Shown: positions 1 through 10,516 of the stretch, piece after piece
Layout of the letters: every line of letters begins with the position of its first letter
Numbering within the stretch: position 1 is the stretch's first letter
Assembly (NCBI GenBank): GCA_033629205.1
Contig: CM066171.1
Location: 8,953,501-9,017,500 of the forward strand
Source: Lithocarpus polystachyus
Lineage: Eukaryota > Streptophyta > Magnoliopsida > Fagales > Fagaceae
Direction of reading: 5' to 3'
DNA length: 64,000 nucleotides
Made by a program: the position numbers and the translations under genes
Notes under the pieces: model-generated
The model's input: the letters and a program-made list of their open reading frames with translations, nothing else
Database searches by the model: none
What the model was told of the DNA's origin: nothing

Positions 1-292
1 GATTTTGCAGCTTCAAGTTCTTCCTGAAAATTGTCAAAATTATAATTTAATGACCTAGATAATATTTTGTAGGGAAGCTGGTGCAAGACATGAAATAATT
101 GCATTTAATAGAGAGGCAGATTTCAGAGAGAGAGAAAAGTAGTGAAAGAATGGGAATTCACACCTCAATCTAAACTCAAAATCTGAAACTTTATTATCAA
201 TCAATGAATTACAAAGCATGTGCATGGATATTTATAGACTAGGAAGTAGTTATAAGTGATGAAATCATCCCACAACTAACTCACATTTATCA
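1..292 (-). pseudogene. FIP37: Truncated duplicate of FIP37 exon 6 plus adjoining intron
   Basis: This stretch matches 51570-51870 almost base for base (about 97% by eye, a few substitutions and short indels). Bases 1-23 reproduce the 5' end of FIP37 exon 6 (EELEAAKS on the minus strand) with the acceptor CAG, and the rest is the intron upstream of it. Similarity stops near 292. None of the more 5' FIP37 exons (the intact gene has them at 53410-56063) follows to the right; a different, RPA-like pseudogene does. The more 3' exons would lie left of the window, so I cannot tell whether the copy is only a fragment or a larger partial duplicate. Confidence 0.75.
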
Positions 293-884
293 CCTGCAAT
301 TACATATGTACTTACATATTTGTATTGTAAGAGTTCCAATTAAAACAAAGTAGAGATTAATTATAGTAAAAAGTTTCTCCTCTATGTGGTATAAAATCAA
401 GTGAAACATAAACAATCATAATGCATCATGAAATGGTACAGCTAAAATTCGTGCACATCAAACAACTCATAAGAAGCTGTCCAATACATAGCAAATAGAT
501 TAATGACACAAACACATGCAATGCCAAAAAACCTGGGCACCATTCCAAGTCTCTCCAAATTAAAATAGAAACAAAAGAAACACCTAAAAGACAAAAATCC
601 TCAGCACCAAATCTCAACAGAAAACCAGGAAATTAATGAGACCCACTTCCCAAAGCCCATTGATCTCACCTCAGTCCCTAGAAATTGGAAAGAGATTGTT
701 ATAGATCATGAAGTTCATGAACAAAAGCTAACATAAAATGCAAACCAAAGAATACATTGTTAAGTTATTGTAACTGAGTTAACACAAACAAAGTTAATCC
801 ATAAGTTTATTTTTTCCATATGTACTACATAATAGTAGTAAAATTATTAGGACATATCATATGCAATTACTTCTTCTTCTTATT
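293..884. other. No gene seen
   Basis: AT-rich DNA between the FIP37 duplicate and the RPA-like pseudogene. I see no exon-like frame, RNA gene or repeat here. Confidence 0.5.
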
Positions 885-2406
885 CTAGGAGCTGCCTGTG
901 TTGTTGTTAGAAGTCTGCTTGGAGGTTCTTTTTTTTATAAGATCTTTCTGCACAGTAAGGGGAGAATACATTTTCAGATTGATTGTTCATTGTGCATAAA
1001 TAATTAAACTTCTAATAAGGGCAACGAAAAAACATTATAAGAAAGAAAGGTTATGATGAAGTAATTAATAATGAGTTTTTGTCTTCTTACCAATTGTGTA
1101 TTTCCGGGGATGTCATCTATTATGTTGGCATCAGTTACATCCTTCAAGCTTGTAAGTAATTTAATATCTGAAGTACAGATAGGATCATTGGCAATAGTTT
1201 TGTCATGGCTGACCCGCGCTTCTAATTGTTTCATCTGAATCCTGTCAGCAACAACATGTCCTGAGTGTTTGTTAGACTCAGATTTAAAGACACTTGTGGC
1301 AGTGTAAACTTCCCATCATAGAGAATTAGTAAAGTAAATGTTTATGAACCTGTCAATAAGCTCAGAAACCTCTGCAATGTCCAAATTGACGTAAACTTTA
1401 CTTGCACTTGTGGTGTTAAGATTCAGTTTGCCTTTGAAAAAAAACCATAAAACACATTGAAGAATTTGTTATACATATTTTTTTTATATAAAAAACATTA
1501 TAGATACATATACTACCTATCTTTCAGTACCTTGGAATGCTCTTACAGTTGTTGAAGTAACAATAATTATATAAGGACCCTCATCTTCTTTGAATTCATT
1601 TTCAGTAATTGTTTAAGCACTTTCATCCCACAATGAAATTTTTAGTTCTTTGTCCCTGATGGTACATTACAGCATTCAATAGACATTAAAAGGTTAAGAT
1701 AAAGTGCACATTGTCTGTAATCAATGGCAGTTAAATGAAATGTTTCTTACTGAGGTAGTAGAACTTGAAAATTTCTTATATTTGTAGAGCCGTTGTCAAA
1801 GTGAACTTGTTCGATGGGTCCAATAGCAGTAAGTTTTCCAATTATATCTGCAAGAGTCCACTAACAACACATTCAAAGTACAACAAAAACAAAGAATAAT
1901 TTGTCTTACACAATAGCAAGCATCACAATTTGTTTTAAAAAATCTGATGCCCAAAAAATGTTCTTATGTTGAGTTTAATCATAGTTATCAACAAAACTAA
2001 TGAAGATTCTCTGCCTCTCACATTTAGTATATGAATGACTTATATAATCTCTCTGATGGACAATTTCTGGTTATCATATCTTCCACCTTTAATGACAAAT
2101 TTGAAATCACATCTATTAAATATTTGAAATCTAAAACCATTATAGTAAAACTGGTATTGTACACAATGAATGACCTGAAAAATTCAGCAAGGGGGAGAAT
2201 CTTGCCAAGCTTAAAATTTAAAAGTTTGGGGGACTGAAGATAGAAAGTTCTATTATGGCTTTAGGAACTAATTATGTGGAAAAACAAAACATGCCATATG
2301 AACACATCTTTAGTAATTCTATGAAACTACTTATGAGAAGCCAATAACAAATTCAGAAAAGACTTACAGTTTGAATTCTTCGAAACTCAGCTTGATTTGC
2401 CTTCAT
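885..2406 (-). pseudogene. RPA70-like OB-fold gene remnant with an in-frame stop
   Basis: Exon-like blocks with GT-AG borders lie at 1751-1847, 1531-1655, 1350-1431, 1091-1241 and 885-947 on the minus strand, and splice phases agree from block to block. The joined reading begins DIIGKLTAIGPIEQV, then LKISLWDES, GKLNLNTTSASKVYVNLD and LIDR. This order resembles an OB-fold DNA-binding domain of the large replication protein A subunit (DVIG..., VTLWG..., INPD.PEA... in the family), which binds single-stranded DNA. A TAA stop at 1613-1615 falls inside the second block, directly after the LWDESA motif. A further block, 2368-2406, begins with ATG after a TTTTAG acceptor but its phase does not fit the next block. 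The stop, the phase break and the small size argue for a decayed partial copy. A divergent plant RPA1-related gene with an unseen exon is the alternative. Confidence 0.6.
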
Positions 2407-4903
2407 CTAAAACAAACTTTGTAACAAAGAATGCCTAAAATCACTAAAATGAGTAGAGCACCATACACAACATTGGCTATATATTCATTACTATCTTAGG
2501 CATTGCAAAGCTGATCAATGCTTTCAATTCAAAAAACTTCTCAATTCAAAACCAAACCAAGCTAATTCAAGCTAGAACTAACGCAACAATAATCTAAAAT
2601 GTTAAAAATTAAAAACTGGCCAAATTACCTATCAGAGAACTAATGGGATTTAGAGCATTTTTGGGGGTTTCTAGTTATAATATGACTGAAAAAATGGCTT
2701 AGACAATGGGATGTGAATGCTTCAAATTTCTAACTTTAGAGCATTGATATTAGATTTTGCAAAATTTATTAAAATTTTGAAGAAACAAACTTACTTTCCT
2801 CTCTTGAGCTATCCACCTTGCAAAGACACCCCACGTTCCACACTTCACTCTCTAATATATAAAACATTCTAATAACTTTTATTTATTTATGTTTTTCTTC
2901 CCCAGTCTCTCCCTAAATAAGCCACCAATGCCCAGCTATTCAAAGTCTCTAGCAACGCCAAATAACATATCAATTGGTCAATTTTTTGTGTGTGTGTGTG
3001 TGAGAAAGAGAGAGACTATTCCGAGTTTTTTTTTCTAAAAAAAAATTTACTGAAAAGAGATAGAGGTGGAATTAAAAATGATAATATATATATATATATA
3101 TATATATCCAGACCACTACAATGCTCAACATTGCTAACAAACACACTAGTTTTTTGCACAAACTTTTGAGCAGTAATTCAAAACCGGGTGTGGACCATTT
3201 TTTTTTTTTTTTTTTTTTTGTGACTCTTAGCTACAGTACTCAACAATTTAGCTTGAAAGACCATTTGCTAAACCGGATATGAGTGTTCTTATTAGGTCAG
3301 CATCTAAACTGTCACTTAGAAATTAGTCATTGGATCAACGAAACATAGATTAGATAGTGACATCGTGCCATTCATCACTCTTGTGTCTGCTTTTCTATGA
3401 ATGAAGGGGTATACCAAACACAAATGAATGAGAATAGACTAAAAACTTTGTAAAACATGATGACAAATAACAAAAACAATGCCTGAATTTCCACCCCCCA
3501 CCCCTCTTTGTTTTGCAATGGAAGCTTCTGTGGATTCATGTAGTGGAAAGCATGAGACCAAGTTCAAGCAAGAGTTTCTATCTATGCTTTGGCTTATCAA
3601 TTCTATTTCTAGAATTTGGCTCAACAAATCTACATGAAGAACTAATAATCTGCCTGAGGGTTTACTTTGTAGCTTCATTTGGTTGAAAGGGAAACATAGA
3701 AAAAGGAATGAAGAATTAGAATCTGATTAGATTTCCAGTAAAGCATGGGCCTGATTAGATTAGGACATAGTACAGAAATATGCATCTGAATTTTCCAGCC
3801 AATAAGGAGGTGGCCCCTCTCACACGCAACAAATCAAAACTAAATGATGAGTGCTCATGAACTAATAGAGACCAACCCTTAACACAGACAAAGACAGATA
3901 ATGAAAAGGAACTTGGGAAAAAAAGGGAAAAAAAATTTATATCTCTTGGAAGTGAAGTAGAGTAAGATAATGCAGTGACTCATCAAACAAATTATTGTAT
4001 ATGTATAAATTAAATAGTATGTAGTTAAGAACATAGCAATCATTGTTAGGTTGAATATGATAGGATGATGGGAAATTATATAAAACCAACAAACCTTGAA
4101 TGCAAATGCAGGAATCCTTGATGTTCTATATATTTCTGTCAAATTTGAGTATGATATGTTGTTACACTATGTCTGAAACAAAAAATAAACATGAAACATC
4201 AATCATAGGAAAACAAAAAAATTATATAATTAAAGAATAAAAATTATTCACAGAAAGAAAGGAAAGCATAGGCAGAAGAAATGAGTAATCAAACCTTACG
4301 AATGGTTGGAATTCGTTTTGCAGAGCGAAAACCAGGACCATTAAAATTGTGAAGAAAAGTAAAATCTATATAGATGGAGAACCTCTTCCTATATAAGATA
4401 CATAAATACCAAAAAACATGCATCTTTGATCCCGAGGGATCCCTTTCAAATTCCACAGCATTCTTTGAAAAAGAGGGGAGCTATATATTAAGTTTCATGA
4501 ACCGGTGTGGTACTGGCAAGATGCACCGTTAGCTGAGTAGGAGAGGAAGGAATTCGGGTTTTGTGATTATTGCAGAAGTGTTATTCGGCCAAACCAAAAA
4601 AAAAACAAAAAACAAAAAACAAAAAAGGAGCAAAGCGTTTGTTTTAATGAGACTTAATTATAATATGGTCCCACTTAAATTTAGACAAATGGAGCAAAAT
4701 TAGAGTCCAATTTCAAATTTAAATTGAATAATTTGAAGGTTAATTATGATGTGGTCCTTACATAAATCTCCAATTTTAGATTTGAATTGAATAATTGAAA
4801 TGATAATTATAATATGGTCCCTACCTAAATCTAGACACATGGCACACAATTGGAACTCTAATTTAAAAATCTAATTTGATTTTCTCTCAATTTTACCTAT
4901 TAT

Positions 4904-4947
<44 letters not shown>

Positions 4948-7300
4948 TATAGATTAAGTTAATAAGATAACTCATGATTTATAACTTAATGCTTTTAAAA
5001 CGAGCTAAAAGAATAATGGCATTGAAAAATCATAGAATTAACTCAAAATTTTGACTCCGACTTATGCTGTATACAAAAGTAATGAGTATTCAATCAAATC
5101 AAATTGTCTATGTCACTAGACCATTTATCTACAATCTCACTAAACCCAGCCATCTTATATCATACAAAATCATATATTTCAATAATTCCATGATTTTCAG
5201 CAAACTCTAACAAATTCAAGCAGTTAAAATGTATTTTTTAAAAAACCATAAGATCAATCAACTATGGGTGCAAAGAATACAAAGCCTTCCGTGATATAGT
5301 GAAATATTAAATTAGTCTTATTTATTTATTGCTTACCACCAATAAATCAACTTTCTGCAACCTGGACAGATTGCAGAAATTAAGCCCTTTTTTTTTGGTG
5401 GGGGCTGAAGGCAAAAAGATCAAGCTCGTCAAATTGTTCATGAGGGCAATCACATGTGAAAGATTATTTTAGTTAAGCATGTATACAGCACCATTACATT
5501 GCCATCTTTGTGAACAATGTTATTGACACAATTATCAATTGAGAAATAATAGCCACAATCTCCATTAAGATTTTTTTTTCTAAATAAATTAATACCTCTG
5601 ATGTTCATGTCATAAACAATAAGAAGGAAGAAAGAAACAACATAACAAGAGCTAGAATTCAAATTGCATATTTGATACCAAAAGACTTGTCATTGAACTT
5701 CACAAAAAATAGCCACCTTCACAAATACAGTCTCTTATTAATCATGAAATGGAGATGCTAAAGGGTTGGGCATCAAAGTGGGTGATCACTATGTACCAAT
5801 TCATTATGGGTGTATTTTAAATCCTTCCTTGAGGACTTGATGAATGCTAATTGATGAATGGTGCACGTAAACCTTGTTTTGCTCTATCTGCTTCAATTTT
5901 AAAATTTGAGGATTGTTGATCAAAAGAAAGAAATAAAAAATTTGCATACAAATTTCATTAATGCCTGATTCTTAAAAAGTTATCTATGGAATACTTAAGT
6001 TCATCTTTCTCAAATAATGGATGTTCTACGTTGTCTGCAGATTATTTTGGCAGTCGAGAGTGTAAGTGCCATGCTCAGTCATGAGAGGATGCTGAGAAAG
6101 CTATCCACAACAAGGATGCAGAATGGTAAAATTTAAGCACTTCTTTTCTTCTAATACTGTTCATACAGCCCCAAAATACCACAGAATCATCTCCATTTCT
6201 TTATTTCTTACAACCCCTAATCAATCCTTTCTTTTACCTATCAACACGTTAAAACTCTGCATACTTTCTTCAATCAAATAATCAGCAAATAACTCATCTA
6301 CCCACCTTTTAATTCTTAATATAAACCCATAACCCTCTATTTAACAACTCTAAATCAAAATTTCCTCATATCCTCCTAAATGTAGGGGGTAATGGCAGGG
6401 TTCAAAGCAATTTAAGGTGTTGACAATAGCAGAAGAATGCACAAGTCAGAGTTTGTTCAAACAAGTGTTCTTAATCTTAAATTGGAAAATTTTTCTCCAA
6501 AAAAAAAAAAAAATCAAACATCACCCCCACCATACCCCAAATAAAAAGTGTCATAAACCCATGGAAAAGGTATATAAATCCCGTTTTATCGATACTAAAA
6601 ACAACAATCAATCTATCATTGGGAAAAAGGTTTGCATCATTTTAATGGTCAAGCAAATAGGAGATTGGAGTTGACATAAACATCAATTCAAGTACATGTT
6701 TAAAGTTAGGGAGTACCAGGGATCTTCCATTTTCGTGAAATTTTATCTAATTTCCATACACAAATTAAATGAAGAATATATCTATCTCACATTAGTATTA
6801 GTCAAGTAGAATGTTTACACCTATATCACAACATTTACTCTAGATATTGAGAATCGTCCATTTACCATAGTTACAGTTCATTACAGTACAAACGTAGTAC
6901 ACAATAGACCATCTAGAAAAGTTACCTTGTGCATTGCACAACTGAGAATATTTATTAACCACTGTAACAACACTTAAATAAAAAATTCTCAGATAATCCT
7001 CCTCAATCCACACCCTCCCCTTCCACCAACAACAACAAATTCATCAATTTAGAAAAGAGCAGGTAGTAAAGAAAAGAATGCATACCCACAATACTCAATG
7101 CAAGTATATTCTATCAAAAGAATAAAAGGAGGTTACAAAAGGATTACTTCACTAATTAACCCCCCAAAAAAAAGGATTACAACACTAATATCTATCTTGT
7201 TCTATAGAATCAAAAGGGGAAAAATGAAAAAAAGGCAAACACAAAAATACCACTCATGTTGTCAAACTTCCAAGCAGTTGTATCCCAAATCCAAATGACC
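2407..7300. other. AT-rich intergenic stretch, no gene recognised
   Basis: Contains TA microsatellites near 3081-3108 and 4910-4945, a T tract near 3200-3219, and three imperfect direct copies around a TATGGTCC core at about 4655, 4740 and 4803. Short frames exist on both strands but none shows family motifs or convincing exon structure. Confidence 0.5.
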
Positions 7301-7429
7301 GTCCCTGCAGTATCAACACTCTTCAATTAGCATGACAACCATAAAAACAACAAATATATAAAATTAGAGTGGCAGAGGCATATAAATTACAGAAAAGGAA
7401 GAGTCATAAATAGAGAAAGAGATGCATAC

Positions 7430-8584
7430 TTACCCCACGAAGCCATCAAGAAAGGGCTTTACCCAAGGCACAATGTAGGATTGGCATGACAGGATAGAAG
7501 CATCCAAGCGAAAAGTTGATCCTTGCTTTGGGTGAACTTTGGAAATACGAAACTTCAGGCAGTGAAGGCGAGTTGTGATGCTGTCAAGAGGGGCACCAGG
7601 TTCGTAATGCTGGCAGGGGGATCCCCAAAACAAGCAGAAATCATCACCGGCTAGATGAGCCAAGCGCGGCGGTGAATCGATCTCTCCATCCAATAGACAT
7701 TCATGACTGTCATGTATAGGGACATAGGCCAATGACCACTCGTTTGTGACCACATCAAATGCAGCTAGGCATTGATAGTTGAATTCATACCAATAAAACT
7801 TGCTATCAACAGCCACAGGTTGTCCCCGAGGGAAAAGATAAAAGCCATCCTTGTTTATAAACTCATGTAATCTCCAACACTTGGCATGCACATCATAGAT
7901 TTGGAGAGGACTAGACTCCAAAGTTGAACCCACCACGATAGTTGGGGTTGGGACCTCTATAGCTACTGAAAAAATATTATCAGCATTTTTGGGACGGCGA
8001 GGAGGATCCACTAGAGAGTCCCATCTATCAAGACTCAAGTCGTAAGCCATGGCCCAGGGTTTGTTTTCTTGATAACCACCTAGGCAATAAAGCTTATTGC
8101 CAAGAAATAGGGCATGCGCTGACGACACGCCATTAGGCATTGGAGGAAGAAACTCTTGCCTAGATTTTTTGGTATTGGTAAGGTCAAAGTGAGACACTAA
8201 ATCGTCACGTCCAGAAACACAAAAACGGCGGCCAGCTATATGGTATAAAGTGTTGTTGGATCCTAAAACGGAACACTTCCTTCCTGAAGGTACAATCACT
8301 GCGGGTTTAATATGCTGCTGCTGGTGGGAGTTTACAGTAAAAGGATGAAATATTGCTTGTAGAAACGGACTAGGACCAGGAGGAGGAGGAGCCTGATTGT
8401 GCTCAACATCGTCGGAGATGTTCAAGACATACCACTCCAAAGCCATGTGAGAACCTTCTACGAGAATACAAGCAAATTTCCGGTATGGAAGAGAATCTTC
8501 ATCACTCGATGCTAGTGAGAATGTAGATGAAGAAGGTGGAGACGACGAAGACGAAGAGGACGATGATTTCCTGGAATTAGACAT
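7430..8584 (-). CDS. Kelch-type (galactose oxidase/kelch fold) protein
   Basis: A 384-residue frame from ATG at 8584; the open frame runs slightly further up, but ATGTCTAATTCC is the first AUG. The N-terminus is a serine-rich low-complexity tail (about residues 4-25) and a proline run follows near residue 70. The body has kelch-like blades, e.g. LYCLGGYQENKPWAMAYDL followed by DRWDSL, and FDVVTNEWSLAY further on. Such plant proteins form a beta-propeller, often for protein contacts; no F-box is visible at the N-terminus, so the role is open. Upstream, a 5'UTR intron is likely: donor GTAAGC at 8815-8810 and acceptor CAG just before 8594. A TATA-like box at 9203-9209 would place the start of transcription near 9175. 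The stop TAA overlaps a good splice donor (GGTAAGTATG), so a longer spliced 3' end is possible. Confidence 0.85.
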   Translation of the reverse strand: MSNSRKSSSSSSSSSPPSSSTFSLASSDEDSLPYRKFACILVEGSHMALEWYVLNISDDVEHNQAPPPPGPSPFLQAIFHPFTVNSHQQQHIKPAVIVPSGRKCSVLGSNNTLYHIAGRRFCVSGRDDLVSHFDLTNTKKSRQEFLPPMPNGVSSAHALFLGNKLYCLGGYQENKPWAMAYDLSLDRWDSLVDPPRRPKNADNIFSVAIEVPTPTIVVGSTLESSPLQIYDVHAKCWRLHEFINKDGFYLFPRGQPVAVDSKFYWYEFNYQCLAAFDVVTNEWSLAYVPIHDSHECLLDGEIDSPPRLAHLAGDDFCLFWGSPCQHYEPGAPLDSITTRLHCLKFRISKVHPKQGSTFRLDASILSCQSYIVPWVKPFLDGFVG

Positions 8585-8594
8585 GGCCAACTCT

Positions 8595-9175
8595 GGATAA
8601 AACAAAACAAATCTATCAGAATATAAGTCAAAACCGTAACCCTAACCATGGCATAAACTAACAACCGCCAAATAATCAGAGCCTTAAAAGACAAAGAATC
8701 AAAGAATTCCATATATACGAAATTAACAAATGTAACCTGGAATTCAATCTAAACTAATCAAAGCAAAATCAATACCCCTAAATTACAGAAAATCGAATCA
8801 AGGGAGAGAGCTTACATGCAATTTGCTTTGCGAAGAGATAATCGGATAGAAACGGAGCGACGCAAGCCAAACAAACGGACAACTATGAAAAAGAGAGAGA
8901 GCAAAGAGCATGAAATTAAAAAATTACAAACAAAATTAAAAACCCAGATACATAAAATTTGGCAAATAGAGAGAAAAAAAAAATTACAAAGAGATATAGC
9001 AGAAGAATGAAACCCTAAGTGGGTTTCCGTTTGTGATTGAGTTGGAGCGAGCCGAGGAGTCCAAAGCCGATTGTTGCTCTTTCACGCAGAGACAGAGAGA
9101 GAGAAATCTTTCTTCTTCTTCTTCGATTCAGATACAGACTCGGAAGAATGAAAGATTGCTGCTTTTTCGGCTTGT
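8595..9175 (-). other. Probable 5'UTR exon and intron of the kelch gene
   Basis: On the minus strand the leader is rich in GA on one side (run of CTT repeats near 9110-9125 on the plus strand) and ends at a GTAAGC donor at 8815-8810. The intron would end at the CAG before 8594. Inferred from splice signals only. Confidence 0.5.
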
Positions 9176-9202
9176 TTGTGTTTGTGTTTGTTTTTGGTGT
9201 TG

Positions 9203-9209
9203 TTATATA
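9203..9209 (-). promoter_or_regulatory. TATA-like box of the kelch gene
   Basis: Reads TATATAA on the minus strand, about 620 bp before the start codon and just upstream of the inferred leader exon. Next to it (9213-9251) is a short tandem duplication of AGGAGGGA..CGGTGGATT. Confidence 0.5.
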
Positions 9210-9251
9210 TTAGGAGGGAATCGGTGGATTAGGAGGGAGGCGGTGGATTAG

Positions 9252-9854
9252 GGTATGCCGAATCTCTTCTTCTCCTCTCTTCACGCATTCCATCTTGTTT
9301 TTAATGTTTTGGGCTCTGGCTAGCTCACTATCTCGGGTTGGGTTTAGTTGGTCTTTTAACTGGATTGGGTTCAAGGAAACTTATACAATATATGACATTA
9401 TAAATTCGACGGGAATTTCATTTCAAAGCCTATTATTAAAGCTTAGAGTAGTCTAAATTAAACCCTATAATTTGAAAATATCAAAATAAACCCCAAACTT
9501 CTGAAATGTAACAAATTAAACTCTGGTGTCAAAATGGGTGTAACACTGTAACCTAAACGTTAACTATAAATTAATAATAAAATAAAAAGAATAGACTGAA
9601 TCTGTAGTTGCTTCAAGGCCTTGATGGAAAGCGGATCAAACACACTGGAATAGAAGCCCAAACCTCAAACCCATCAAATCAAAAACCATTGGCATCTTTA
9701 CTTATCAAAACCCATGAGCTACCCCCAAAGGCCCAAGCCCCAAACCCATACAAATCCAATGCAATGAATATGATTTCGTGAACTTTACAGTAAAATTTTC
9801 TTAAAAATTCTATAAGCTCCTAATCAAAAGTGGCAAGATTAAAATTCAAGGTTT
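9252..9854. other. Intergenic, no gene seen
   Basis: AT-rich flank between the kelch promoter and the retrotransposon. The last ~50 bases (about 9808-9859) are repeated near 21155-21209 and form the left side of the insertion site. Confidence 0.5.
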
Positions 9855-9859
9855 GTCAG
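9855..9859. repeat. Target-site duplication GTCAG, left
   Basis: GTCAG immediately before the 5' LTR matches GTCAG at 20187-20191 immediately after the 3' LTR. Five bases is the usual length for Ty3/gypsy integrases. Confidence 0.95.
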
Positions 9860-10451
9860 TGATAGGGATAAAATCCCCCACCAGACGACAGCAGGCCACA
9901 CTCGCCGACGGATAGATCCGTGACGGCTGAAATACCCGACGGACGTCAGAGCTCGACGACCCCAGTCCTAGGGGGGCGACGGAAGAAGGCGGACGGTTGT
10001 TGGCATCAGGCATGGAGACCAGCCTTGCCACGTGCGCTTTGCTGGAAAGAGCGAATCTTGTCACATACGCTACTTAGCCAGGTATCTTACGAAGCACGAC
10101 TCCCACCCCCAAAGAAGGGAATCGTGCCCAACACGCTTGGCTACCTCAGAAGAGTCTTGCGCCCTACGCTACTCGAGGGCAATTTCGGTACAACGATATC
10201 TTCTCCAGCAAGCCTTGCCCAAAGGCCACTACCGCTACTATAAATACCGCCACACCCTCCAAAAATCGAGGTACATATACTAAGACCCGGCTCTAGCACT
10301 CTGGAGTTGTGTAAAATTCTAACTTAGCCATCGGAGGGTCGCTGGCCGGTACCACACCGGTACTTCCCTTTGAGGTTTTTCCTACTTGTGCAGGACCGTC
10401 CGGAACGCGCGCAAACCTTGCAGCTCACTGGTTTGATTCTTGACATCATCA
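9860..10451 (+). repeat. 5' LTR
   Basis: 592 bp, starts TGATAGGG and ends CATCA. Reading it against 19595-20186 I found no difference. The first 130 bases hold several GACGG pentamers. Confidence 0.95.
10239..10246 (+). promoter_or_regulatory. LTR TATA box
   Basis: TATAAATA in the 5' LTR (same box at 19974-19981 in the 3' LTR). It lies about 210 bp before the LTR end, so U3 is about 400 bp and transcription should start near 10270. Confidence 0.7.
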
Positions 10452-10453
10452 GT

Positions 10454-10471
10454 TGGCGCCGTCTGTGGGAA
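10454..10471 (+). other. Primer binding site
   Basis: TGGCGCCGTCTGTGGGAA begins two bases after the 5' LTR. TGGCGCC at this place, complementary to a tRNA 3' end including CCA, is typical of plant Ty3/gypsy elements. I do not assign the tRNA. Confidence 0.85.
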
Positions 10472-10516
10472 GCTTCGCACAAGTTCCTGTTACGTGTTTC
10501 CCGGACTAAGGGTTGC

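Noticed and set aside
9920..10283. 107- and 83-codon frames in the LTR (again at 19655-20018)
   Set aside because: They are chance frames in GC-rich LTR DNA, present in both LTRs because the LTRs are identical; no family motif.
10370..10516. gag-pol frame open into the LTR, upstream of ATG 10517
   Set aside because: It crosses the LTR end and the primer site; the first ATG after the primer site with coding-like content is 10517.
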